64,000 bases of DNA from Bacteroidota bacterium (GTDB taxonomy: Bacteria; Bacteroidota; Bacteroidia; UBA8524), in assembly GCA_006226545.1 (NCBI GenBank), contig SBGR01000010.1, positions 1 to 64,000 on the forward strand, in the 5' to 3' direction. Position numbers and translations under genes: made by a program. The notes beneath the pieces were generated by a model that was given only the letters and a program-made list of their open reading frames with translations, ran no database searches and was not told the DNA's origin. Positions within the stretch are counted from its first letter, which is position 1; each line of letters begins with the position of its first letter. This document shows positions 54,419 through 62,812 of this stretch, in pieces.

Positions 54419-56230
54419 TTACGGTTGTACTACAAACTGACGTTGTACCCGAGTACTTTGCCCTTCTATCGCTAAAATATAGCTTCCTGCAAGTAGCATG
54501 GAACTGTTAAACTTGAATTGATTTTTACCCGCCTTTACTCGGTCTTCTAATAAGGTGGTCACCAACTTACCACTCATATCATATACCTTAAAACTCAGGT
54601 GTTCACGAGCAGGTAATTCAAATACCAATTGGAAATAGTTAGCACTCGGATTCGGGAATAGTGATAGCTCGCTTATGGCTTCTGTTTGAACGCTCAGTTG
54701 AGGATCATTGTTTACAATCTTGGCGATGGTAGTTCTGTTGATGCGGTCGCCATAGCTGCCGGCCAACCAAAAGGTATTGTGGGTATTGTAGGCTTTCTGA
54801 ATTCCGGTATAGTCGCCCCATCTTTCCAGGCTATCTAAGAGCACATCAACATCTCTTAAACCCGACTTTACCCGAGTGAGTTGAGAGAAAATGCCCGAAT
54901 AGTTCATGTAGATCACCGAAGTGCCCGGGAAGGTATTTGGCGAAACGTGCGAAAAGGTCAGAATCACGCTGTGGTCGTTGGTGGCGCCGCTGCCGGCATA
55001 GGCAATGTCCGGATAACCAAGGTCTAAGGTATCGTAACTTAAAACCTGCAGATTCGCCGCTGCATTGGCATTTGGATCAACTACCCCGTAGTAGATACCG
55101 GCTGCATTTGAATTCATGTCGCGGGTATTGCCGGCAAAATGAATCAAGCCGTTTTGGTGCATGGCAGTAAGCACGCGCGCATCATTGGTTTGCATTTTCT
55201 GTCCGTCGGGTTGAGGTGCAGAAGGGGGCAAGCCATAGCTCTTATTGGTTTTGAATAGTTTGGTTTGCAAAGTGGCATTGCCGTCTTTAACCGATCCTTT
55301 GATGGTATGCACAAAAAGGCTGTCGTTCTGAATATCGCCGGGTCTAACAGATAAGAAATAAGTCTCCGGACCGCTTGGTTTCATGCCGCCTTGCGAAGGA
55401 CAGATGCTCCAAATTGGTTTGCCGTCGTATTTAATATCGCTCCAAAGGTTATGGTCTAGTGAATCGCCTTCATAGCCGCTCGCTAAGTCAATTTGCCAAA
55501 TGATGGACTGCCTGAATCCGTCTTGCCAGCCTTTGTCGTCTTCCAAAAGATTAAGGGTCAAGAATAAGTCTTGATCAGAGATGCTGATGATAGGATAATC
55601 AGACCAGCTGGTATCACTAAAAGGATTTCCTGGCAGCAGGTAGCAGTTCCAATCGCCGGTAGGGTCATTGGTTTGCGAAAAGCAGATCACCGGATTATTG
55701 GTGGTGCTTTCATTGCCGTTTAAGAAAACCACGATATAACGATCGTGGATTGGATCGTATAAGGTACGCGGGTCGAAGGCTCTGTTCAAGGATCCCACTG
55801 AATTAGCGAAGAATGCCAAGCTGCGCGAAAGCAAGGTCGCTCCGTTGGAGTCGATCATGCGTAAGCTGCTGTTCAGAACACTGATGATTTTACCATCATT
55901 TCCAATGCACATGTCATTGTCGTTTGGTGTCCCACCTCCGGTATTGCCTTGAAACTCCAAGGCTACTTCCGGCGCTGCGCCTTGTGCTTTGTATTGACGA
56001 TTGCCTGTGTTGTGTCTAGGCAATGCATCTACGTATGCTTTGTTCTTTTTGTAGTCGCCTCCCGGAGAAGGCATGGCTTGTATGGTTAAGATTTGAGGGT
56101 CGTAATCCGGTGCGTCTTCGCTCAAATTAACCACCTTCTGAATAGGAGTCTTAGAACGGACAGGTGCATTCTGAGCTCGTGTTGCCAAGCAGGCTGCAAC
56201 CAATCCAAGTGAAAGTAAAACTTTACGCAT
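54419..56230 (-). CDS. T9SS type A sorting-domain protein
   Basis: About 603 residues with a signal peptide ([19 protein letters not shown]). A central domain (about 90-500) looks like a beta-propeller-like repeat protein, with [22 protein letters not shown]-type strands and many Asp/Asn turns. The C-terminal about 80 residues are a type A sorting tail: [39 protein letters not shown] and [11 protein letters not shown]. It is exported by the type IX system, whose SprE/PorW component is also in this window. Start ATG 56230 is chosen because the track start lies within the -7 box. Confidence 0.85.
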   Translation of the reverse strand: MRKVLLSLGLVAACLATRAQNAPVRSKTPIQKVVNLSEDAPDYDPQILTIQAMPSPGGDYKKNKAYVDALPRHNTGNRQYKAQGAAPEVALEFQGNTGGGTPNDNDMCIGNDGKIISVLNSSLRMIDSNGATLLSRSLAFFANSVGSLNRAFDPRTLYDPIHDRYIVVFLNGNESTTNNPVICFSQTNDPTGDWNCYLLPGNPFSDTSWSDYPIISISDQDLFLTLNLLEDDKGWQDGFRQSIIWQIDLASGYEGDSLDHNLWSDIKYDGKPIWSICPSQGGMKPSGPETYFLSVRPGDIQNDSLFVHTIKGSVKDGNATLQTKLFKTNKSYGLPPSAPQPDGQKMQTNDARVLTAMHQNGLIHFAGNTRDMNSNAAGIYYGVVDPNANAAANLQVLSYDTLDLGYPDIAYAGSGATNDHSVILTFSHVSPNTFPGTSVIYMNYSGIFSQLTRVKSGLRDVDVLLDSLERWGDYTGIQKAYNTHNTFWLAGSYGDRINRTTIAKIVNNDPQLSVQTEAISELSLFPNPSANYFQLVFELPAREHLSFKVYDMSGKLVTTLLEDRVKAGKNQFKFNSSMLLAGSYILAIEGQSTRVQRQFVVQP

Positions 56231-56234
56231 AAGG

Positions 56235-56242
56235 CAAATATA
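56235..56242 (-). promoter_or_regulatory. -7 box of the T9SS cargo gene
   Basis: TATATTTG on the minus strand, 4 nt before ATG 56230. The track start codon (56245) overlaps this box. Confidence 0.6.
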
Positions 56243-56297
56243 CATTTTTAGTGAAGTGGATTTGGCCGATTTTCTTCGGCCCTCTCGGCCTATTTGC

Positions 56298-56305
56298 TAC
56301 CTTTG
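56298..56305 (+). promoter_or_regulatory. -7 box of rocD
   Basis: TACCTTTG matches TAnnTTTG, 4 nt before ATG 56310. It lies within the track ORF extension of 18 codons. Confidence 0.6.
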
Positions 56306-56309
56306 TGGC

Positions 56310-57545
56310 ATGCATACCACCACAGGAACATCACAGTACTTTATCGATTTAGAGCATGAGTTTGGCGCTTTCAATTACCATCCTCTGCCGGTTGTATTAA
56401 ATAAAGGAGAGGGTGTTTTTGTTTGGGATGTGGAAGGCAAAAGGTATTACGATTTCCTTTCGGCTTACAGCGCCGTTAACCAAGGACATTGCCATCCGAA
56501 AATCATTCAAGCTTTAATCGACCAGGCTTCTGTGCTCACCTTGACTTCTCGCGCATTTCATAACGACGTATTGGGAGAGTATGAAAAATACATGTGTGAA
56601 TACTTCGGCTACGAACGCGTTCTGCCCATGAATACCGGTGTAGAAGGAGGAGAGACTGCCGTTAAGCTTGCGCGTCGGTGGGGTTATGAGAAAAAAGGTA
56701 TTCCGGCCAACCAAGCACGAATCCTTTTTGTTGAAGGCAATTTCTGGGGTAGAACTTTGGGCGCCATTTCGGCCAGCACTGATCCGGATAGCCGTGTCAA
56801 CTTTGGTCCGTTTATGCCGGGTTACGACCTGATTCCTTACAATGATTTATCGGCTCTTGAAGAAGCACTGAAAGATCCCAATGTAGCCGGATTTATGTTT
56901 GAGCCAATTCAAGGAGAAGCCGGTGTGGTAGTGCCACACGAAGGTTACCTAAAAGGCGTTCGGGAATTATGCAGCAAATACAATGTCCTGATGATCGCAG
57001 ATGAGGTGCAAACCGGTATCGCTAGAACAGGAAAATTGGTTGCTTGCGATTGGGAAGGGGTTAAACCGGATATTCTCATCTTGGGCAAAGCCTTATCAGG
57101 CGGTGTTTTTCCGGTATCGGCGGTATTGAGTAGCGATGAAGTGATGCTCACCATTCAACCGGGTCAACACGGTTCTACCTTTGGTGGAAATCCATTGGCT
57201 TGTAAAGTTGCCATGGCTGCCCTGGATGTAGTGAAAGAAGAAGCTTTGGCTGAAAAAGCTGATCGCTTAGGGCAAATCTTCCGCGAACGTATGCAACAAC
57301 TTGCCGATAAATCACCATTGGTGGAGTTGGTTAGAGGCCGAGGCTTATTAAACGCCATCGTAATCAAACCGTTTGGTGAAGGCAAAAGCGCTTGGGATGT
57401 TTGTTTGCTGTTGAAAGAAAACGGACTCCTCGCTAAACAAACCCACGGTGATATCATCCGCTTTGCGCCACCTTTGGTTATCACAGAAGCTCAGCTACAC
57501 GAATGCTGCGATATCATCGAGCAGACTATTCTCAAGCTTGCCTGA
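56310..57545 (+). CDS. rocD: Ornithine aminotransferase
   Basis: Converts ornithine and 2-oxoglutarate to glutamate semialdehyde and glutamate, linking arginine and proline pools. The class III PLP blocks are [48 protein letters not shown] and the Lys in [24 protein letters not shown] is a hallmark of OAT over ArgD. I start at ATG 56310 (MHTTTGTSQ), 411 residues. The 57546-57698 gap after it shows no gene or clear terminator. Confidence 0.92.
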   Translation: MHTTTGTSQYFIDLEHEFGAFNYHPLPVVLNKGEGVFVWDVEGKRYYDFLSAYSAVNQGHCHPKIIQALIDQASVLTLTSRAFHNDVLGEYEKYMCEYFGYERVLPMNTGVEGGETAVKLARRWGYEKKGIPANQARILFVEGNFWGRTLGAISASTDPDSRVNFGPFMPGYDLIPYNDLSALEEALKDPNVAGFMFEPIQGEAGVVVPHEGYLKGVRELCSKYNVLMIADEVQTGIARTGKLVACDWEGVKPDILILGKALSGGVFPVSAVLSSDEVMLTIQPGQHGSTFGGNPLACKVAMAALDVVKEEALAEKADRLGQIFRERMQQLADKSPLVELVRGRGLLNAIVIKPFGEGKSAWDVCLLLKENGLLAKQTHGDIIRFAPPLVITEAQLHECCDIIEQTILKLA

Positions 57546-57698
57546 GAAATATTTACTAGTTAAGAAGCAAGTTCCAAGAGTTTCTGTGTTCTTAAAGAAT
57601 CAGAGTTTGACAATCCTTTAATAGGGGAGCAAGATTTTGAGCGCCTACTTAATGCACTGTTTTCAAGCTCTAGCCCCGCGCCCTAGACTCTTTGCTTT

Positions 57699-58940
57699 TT
57701 AGTGTCCTTTGATAATTACCTTATCGATCCACTCGGAACGGAAAGCGTAAGGAATCCAATTGAGCGATGGAATTTCTTTGGTGATGATGAGGTTGGCGAT
57801 TTTGCCTTTGCTGATGCTGCCCAATTCTTCCTCCATATTTAAGGCGTAGGCTGCGTTGAGTGTAGCGGCATTAAAGGCCTCTTCCGGTAAAAGCTTCATC
57901 TGGATACAGGCCAAACTCACCACAAATCGCATATCACCACTTGGAGCAGATCCCGGATTATAATCCGTCGCTAAACAAAGTGGCAAGCCTGCATCGATAA
58001 TTTGTCGGCCCGGGGTATACGGCATGCGCAAGTAGAAGGAGCAATTCGGTAGCGCTACCGGCATGGTTTTACTTCCACGCAAGGCTTCAATCTCTGCTTC
58101 ACCGGTATATTCTAAATGGTCAACGCTAACCGCGCCCATCTTCACGGCAGCCTGAACGCCGCCGTTGAGGCCCAGCTGGTTTCCGTGGATTTTCCCTTTT
58201 AAGCCGTGTTTGTATCCGGCTTCCAAGATGCGTTCGGTTTCTTCGGGCGAGAAAAAACCTTTTTCGCAGAATACATCGATGTAATCGGCGAGGCCTTCCG
58301 CAGCAATCTCGGGTAGCATCTCTTCAATGATTTGTTGAATATACCCTTCGTGGTTGTCTTTGAATGCCTGTGGGTATGTGTGTGCGCCAAGGAAGGTAGC
58401 CTTAATCGGAATGGGAGAGATGTCTTTGAGTCGGCGAATGACCCGAAGCATTTTTAGCTCATTCTCCAAGTCAAGTCCATAACCGCTTTTAATTTCCAAG
58501 GCGCCGGTCCCCATCGCTATTAATTCTTGTACCCGGTGCAAGGCCGACTTGTACAAATCCTTTTCGCTAGTCAGGGCCATCTTAGCTGCAGAGTTGAGAA
58601 TCCCTCCTCCGGCAGCTGCAATTTCTTCGTAGCTCTTGCCCTGAATCTTCATCACAAACTCTTCTTCCCTGGAGGCCGGAAAAACCAAGTGCGTATGTGA
58701 ATCGACAAATGCCGGAAGAACCATTTTACCCGTCGCGTCAATAATGCGATCACTATCGTGTGCCGGCGACTGCACATCCTCTTTGGGCATTACACCGAAG
58801 TCCTTTATTTTCTGGTCTTCAATCAAAAGCCAAGCGTTTTCCAAGTAAGGGAAATGAGCCATGTCGGCGCCGGCTTTAAAAGGCTGATTGGTATCGAGAA
58901 TGCCGTAAAGACGGCTGATATGACGTATGAGGGTGCGCAT
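57699..58940 (-). CDS. hutI: Imidazolonepropionase
   Basis: The third step of histidine breakdown: it hydrolyses imidazolonepropionate to N-formimino-glutamate. The 413-residue amidohydrolase has metal ligands in PAFVDSHTHLVFPASREEEF, KIHGNQLGLNGGVQAAVKMGAVSVDHLE and CLATDYNPGSAPS. The length is normal. No hutH, hutU or other hut gene is adjacent, so the pathway is split. Confidence 0.94.
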   Translation of the reverse strand: MRTLIRHISRLYGILDTNQPFKAGADMAHFPYLENAWLLIEDQKIKDFGVMPKEDVQSPAHDSDRIIDATGKMVLPAFVDSHTHLVFPASREEEFVMKIQGKSYEEIAAAGGGILNSAAKMALTSEKDLYKSALHRVQELIAMGTGALEIKSGYGLDLENELKMLRVIRRLKDISPIPIKATFLGAHTYPQAFKDNHEGYIQQIIEEMLPEIAAEGLADYIDVFCEKGFFSPEETERILEAGYKHGLKGKIHGNQLGLNGGVQAAVKMGAVSVDHLEYTGEAEIEALRGSKTMPVALPNCSFYLRMPYTPGRQIIDAGLPLCLATDYNPGSAPSGDMRFVVSLACIQMKLLPEEAFNAATLNAAYALNMEEELGSISKGKIANLIITKEIPSLNWIPYAFRSEWIDKVIIKGH

Positions 58941-59018
58941 CGCTACAAAAATGACCTATTTAGAAGGGAATTGAAAATTTATCCCCTCCAATATGCGGCA
59001 TTCTGTACCTTCGGATGT

Positions 59019-59528
59019 ATGAATACACTGGATCGATTGAAAAAGCCTTTGGTACATGGAAAACAAACCTTTATAGCGAATACAGCCGTGGTGATTGGCG
59101 ATGTGGAGATGGGCGATAATTGCAGCGTTTGGTTTGGGGCCGTGATTCGTGGCGACAGTGATATCATCCGTATCGGTAACCGAAGCAATGTGCAAGACAA
59201 TGCCGTAATTCACTGTGATCCGGGAGCGCCGGCTATTATTGGCGACGATTGCGTTGTTGGTCACTCGGCAATTGTACACGGTGCACAGCTGGGAAATGCT
59301 GTCTTAGTCGGAATGCACGCTACGGTATTGAATAATGCTAAAATTGGAAACAATGTAATCATCGGAGCGAATGCGCTTGTAACCGGAGGTACGGTAATTC
59401 CCGATAATTCACTTGTGTTGGGGAGTCCGGCGAAAGTGGTAAAGACCTTGACTGACGACCAGATTCAGGGAATCTACGAAAATGCCAAAGTCTATGTTGA
59501 AAAGGCTGAGGCTTACCTCAGTCTTTAA
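59019..59528 (+). CDS. Gamma carbonic anhydrase family protein
   Basis: A left-handed beta-helix hexapeptide protein of about 169 residues. The zinc His positions are VIHCDPGAP, GHSAIVHG; the order matches gamma carbonic anhydrases such as Cam/YrdA. Hexapeptide repeats run from GDVEMGDN to VIPDNSLVLGSPAKV. The start is ATG 59019 (MNTLDRL). The track ORF extension to 58758 is antisense to hutI and unrelated. Activity as carbonic anhydrase is plausible, not certain. It converges on arsC with a 1-nt gap. Confidence 0.88.
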   Translation: MNTLDRLKKPLVHGKQTFIANTAVVIGDVEMGDNCSVWFGAVIRGDSDIIRIGNRSNVQDNAVIHCDPGAPAIIGDDCVVGHSAIVHGAQLGNAVLVGMHATVLNNAKIGNNVIIGANALVTGGTVIPDNSLVLGSPAKVVKTLTDDQIQGIYENAKVYVEKAEAYLSL

Positions 59529-59529
59529 A

Positions 59530-59877
59530 CTAGAGTAATTCTTTCACCAGTTCGGGCGGACGGCCAATCACCGCTTTGGTGCCTTTTACGACTACCGGTC
59601 TTTCCATCAAAATAGGATGATCTACCATGGCCTGAATCCAATCTGATTCGCTCAGGTTTTTTCCTTTGAATTCATCCTTGAAGATGCTTTCTCCTTTGCG
59701 GATCAATTGCTCAGCCGGAATGCCCAGTTTCGCAATCAGATCGGTGAGTTCAGCTTTGTTTAACGGGGTTTTTAAGTATTCAATGATAGTGGGTTCGGTG
59801 CCCGAATCTTGAATCAATTGAAGCGTTTGTCTACTTTTCCCGCAGCGGGGATTATGGTAAATAGTAATCGATGCCAT
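59530..59877 (-). CDS. arsC: Arsenate reductase-family protein (ArsC/Spx type)
   Basis: A 115-residue thioredoxin-fold protein with the active-site Cys in IYHNPRCGKSRQTLQ (residue 12). It also has LIRKGESIFK and RPVVVKGTKAVIGRPPE, the substrate-site Arg residues. This matches glutaredoxin-dependent ArsC. No other ars gene is near, so a role outside arsenate resistance is possible. Confidence 0.88.
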   Translation of the reverse strand: MASITIYHNPRCGKSRQTLQLIQDSGTEPTIIEYLKTPLNKAELTDLIAKLGIPAEQLIRKGESIFKDEFKGKNLSESDWIQAMVDHPILMERPVVVKGTKAVIGRPPELVKELL

Positions 59878-59881
59878 AGCG

Positions 59882-59889
59882 CAAAGATA
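59882..59889 (-). promoter_or_regulatory. -7 box of arsC
   Basis: TATCTTTG on the minus strand, 4 nt before the arsC start codon at 59877. Confidence 0.6.
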
Positions 59890-59934
59890 GTCAAGGGCTT
59901 TAAGACACTTGAAAGTAAAAATATTGGATTTTGC

Positions 59935-59964
59935 TTTGAGGAATGAATCTTGTACCTACATTTG
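59935..59964 (+). promoter_or_regulatory. -33/-7 promoter of a 46-residue ORF
   Basis: TTTG (59935-59938), an 18-nt spacer, and TACATTTG (59957-59964): same layout as the arg promoter. The small ORF starts 13 nt after the -7 box. Confidence 0.65.
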
Positions 59965-59977
59965 AAGCAGGCAGTCT

Positions 59978-60118
59978 ATGCAAATCCAAATCTCAAATAG
60001 CGCCCAAGAAACCAAGAAGTCCGGTAGCCAAGGGAAAGAAAAAACCCGTGAACAGGCACACCGTGTATCATTAGCACCTGATCAAGATGTGAAGCAGAAA
60101 TCTGCTGGCAACGATTAG
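59978..60118 (+). CDS. Small hydrophilic ORF, 46 residues
   Basis: ATG 59978 to TAG 60118 encodes 46 residues (MQIQISNSAQETKKSGSQ..., ending QKSAGND), absent from the ORF track. It is rich in Gln, Lys, Ser and Glu, has no membrane segment, and is probably disordered. It is preceded by a good -33/-7 promoter. Its stop overlaps the stop of the convergent histidine kinase (TTAG), a pattern seen at two other gene pairs here. The family is not recognised. It could be a small protein or a regulatory RNA. Confidence 0.5.
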   Translation: MQIQISNSAQETKKSGSQGKEKTREQAHRVSLAPDQDVKQKSAGND

Positions 60119-62757
60119 GCTCTTGTGAATTTGACCAACTTGGTATAAAGCTCATCCGGCTTGAATGGCTTCGTTACGTGATCATTCATCCCGATTAGCT
60201 TGGAGACCTCTTTGCTGTCTAGCAAAGCCGAAGCCGTTAGGGCGATAATAGGTGTTTCCGTATTGAATTTCCGAATCTCTTTAGTGGCTTCATAGCCGTC
60301 CATTACCGGCATCTGTAAATCCATCAAGATCAAGTCGTACTTGACTTCGCTTACTTTTTCTACGGCCACTTTTCCGTTCTCAGCAACTTCGTAGTCACAA
60401 CCCCATTTGCTCAAGAAACTTTTCGCTACAAATACATTTACTGCATTGTCTTCCACCAGCAGAATGCGTTTGCCATTGAGCGAATCTTTCGGCACTACTG
60501 CCGTTGTATCAGCTTCGTCGCTGCTTTGTGTTTGAAGCACTTTAAGCGGGATAGTGAAATGGAAAGTTGATCCCTTGCCTTCTTGACTTTCTACTTTGAT
60601 TTCGCCACCCATCAATTCCAACAAGCGCTTGGATATCGCTAAGCCCAGCCCTGTGCCGCCGTATTTCCGTGTTGATTTAGTGCTAGCCTGGCTGAAGCTT
60701 TCAAAGAGACGCGGTAAAAATTCTTTCGGCATGCCTATGCTTGTATCTTGAATAGCGATATGGTAGATTGCCCCTTGGTCGTCTTGGTTTTGGCAGCTAA
60801 CCTTCGCTGTAACTTTGCCGCCTTTGGTAAACTTGGTTGCGTTAGAGATCAGGTTATTGAGTACCTGAGTTAATCTAAGTTTATCACCCCGAACGCCGGA
60901 AGGAACAGACTCATCCATCTCTAATGCCAAGGTGTTTTCGAGTTCGTCTGCTCGGAGTTTGTTTTCATTCAGCACCTTTTTCACCAGGTCACGCAAGTCG
61001 AATTCTTCTTCCATCAACTGGAGCTTTCCGGCTTCTATCTTATTGTAGTCGAGGATATCGTTTACTAAGATTTGGAGGTTATTAGCTGAGAAATGCAGGG
61101 TTTGGATTTTCTCTTCCCATGCGGTGCTTTTCAGTTCGTCGTGGAGAATATGCGATAATCCGATAATGGCATTCAGCGGTGTGCGTATCTCGTGGCTCAT
61201 GATGCTCAAGAATTCAGACTTAGCCATGTTGGCGTTAATCGCTTCTTCCCTTGATTCAATGAGGTTGGTTTGCGCATTGGCGTTGTCAATGCCCGATGCC
61301 AGTACGTTAGCAGCAAGCTTTAAAACGTCAATTAGCATGCGAGCATAGTCCTTGTCTTTTTGTTCCCAAACGATGATCCAACTCGGTTTTGGAAGTGCCT
61401 TTGTTTCGAGTGGAATATGAGCGAAAACCAATTCGTTTCGCTCCTGAATATGAAGTAGGTTTTGAAGTTTTTCCGTTTTCAAGTGAGTCAGAAACTGATC
61501 TAACTTAACTTCATCAATATGACCAAAGCTCAATAGCTTCTCATCTTCCAGGTGAATATGTTCCGGCAATACCAGCGTAGCTCCGGTGGCTTGCGATTCA
61601 TGCAGTATCTCAGGTTGGTGCTTAGCGAAGATTTTGGTCCAATGTGTTCCGTGCAGCAACTCTTCGCCTAAAAGTGAAACTTGCGATAAGAGCTTAGCAT
61701 TGATTTGAAGGTTCAGTTCCGTCCGCTTCCAAGTGGTAATATCGCGCAGGCTCAGGATATAACCGGTTTCATGCCCTTGCTGTTTTTTTCCTTCAATCTT
61801 TCTGAAGCTTAAGCTAAACCAGCCGTCGGGTTTGGATTTTAACTGAACCTCGGTGGTGTAAACCGGACTCAAATCCAGTCTTTCGGTAGCCTTGTTTAAA
61901 TCAATGCCGCTCGCCTCAAACCATTTGTCAGCATTGTCTCCTGCTTTCAAGCTGCGGTTAAAAAGTTGACGAGCAGTATCGTTTTGTTCTACGATTTTTA
62001 AGTCTTGACCAAACAAAAAGACGGCATCCTGCAAGCTGTTGAATAACTGCTCGTAGGCCATAGGTTGGATGGATAGAAATTTACGTTGGAAAACTTCGTA
62101 AATAACGATGAGCCCGGTGATGGTAAAGGAAAATGGGGTAGGGTCGAATCCTTTGATGGGTATAAGCTTGAGCAGGTAAAATAGGTTGCCAATCCAAGGA
62201 ATAAATGCAGCAATAACGATAAGTGTTATGCTTTTTCGTTGGGCTGACGAGGCTTTGATGGCTGAATAAACCAAAAGAACCGAGCCAATTAAAAGTGAGA
62301 TATAAATCCCAATGACTAAAAACCAGAAGAACTCGCCGTATTGAAAAGTAGAAGAGAAGTCGCCCGGACTTTTTGTACTTGACACGTAGATGAGGTGATG
62401 GTATTCATTGAGCTGAATAAATGTGATGAGGCCAAATAACAGCAACAATACCCTTGGTAAAATTTTAGCTCGTATGTTTTTAATGATGCCGGAATATTCC
62501 AAAGAAAAGAGCATCCAAAAAGTTGGTGCGCCTAAGATTCCGGCGTACGACATCAAAGAGATACGTTCAATTACTTTAATGTCATTGGTGAGGGCGCTCA
62601 CGCTGTCGCAGATACACCACCAAGAAATAGCAAACATTACCGCAGCAAAACTCGTTGCTCCGGGAATGCTTTTTCGTTGAGCAGCCACCACACCGGTAAC
62701 GCTTGTTACAACGGCAGATAGGGTTAGAATAACTTGTAAAAAGAGTATGCTGTTCAA
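60115..62757 (-). CDS. Hybrid histidine kinase with 7TM sensor region
   Basis: An 880-residue membrane sensor. Seven hydrophobic helices fill about residues 1-225 (HisKA_7TM type). A PAS domain follows (about 235-345; FNSLQDAVFLFGQDL ... LSLRDITTWK), then a GAF-like region. HisKA has H522 in SHEIRTPLNAIIG. HATPase has LISNATKFTKGG and YGGTGLGLAISKRL. A C-terminal receiver has D813 in LILMDLQMPVMDG. No DNA-binding output is attached, so signalling needs a further partner. The ligand is unknown. Confidence 0.9.
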   Translation of the reverse strand: MNSILFLQVILTLSAVVTSVTGVVAAQRKSIPGATSFAAVMFAISWWCICDSVSALTNDIKVIERISLMSYAGILGAPTFWMLFSLEYSGIIKNIRAKILPRVLLLLFGLITFIQLNEYHHLIYVSSTKSPGDFSSTFQYGEFFWFLVIGIYISLLIGSVLLVYSAIKASSAQRKSITLIVIAAFIPWIGNLFYLLKLIPIKGFDPTPFSFTITGLIVIYEVFQRKFLSIQPMAYEQLFNSLQDAVFLFGQDLKIVEQNDTARQLFNRSLKAGDNADKWFEASGIDLNKATERLDLSPVYTTEVQLKSKPDGWFSLSFRKIEGKKQQGHETGYILSLRDITTWKRTELNLQINAKLLSQVSLLGEELLHGTHWTKIFAKHQPEILHESQATGATLVLPEHIHLEDEKLLSFGHIDEVKLDQFLTHLKTEKLQNLLHIQERNELVFAHIPLETKALPKPSWIIVWEQKDKDYARMLIDVLKLAANVLASGIDNANAQTNLIESREEAINANMAKSEFLSIMSHEIRTPLNAIIGLSHILHDELKSTAWEEKIQTLHFSANNLQILVNDILDYNKIEAGKLQLMEEEFDLRDLVKKVLNENKLRADELENTLALEMDESVPSGVRGDKLRLTQVLNNLISNATKFTKGGKVTAKVSCQNQDDQGAIYHIAIQDTSIGMPKEFLPRLFESFSQASTKSTRKYGGTGLGLAISKRLLELMGGEIKVESQEGKGSTFHFTIPLKVLQTQSSDEADTTAVVPKDSLNGKRILLVEDNAVNVFVAKSFLSKWGCDYEVAENGKVAVEKVSEVKYDLILMDLQMPVMDGYEATKEIRKFNTETPIIALTASALLDSKEVSKLIGMNDHVTKPFKPDELYTKLVKFTRA

Positions 62758-62812
62758 GGGCGGGAATCTCTACCTAACGAAGGTAACCTGTAGGTAGCGA
62801 ATTATACAAGTA

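Noticed and set aside
58758-59018. N-terminal extension of the carbonic anhydrase ORF
   Set aside because: Antisense to hutI and without hexapeptide repeats; the domain starts at MNTLDRL (59019).
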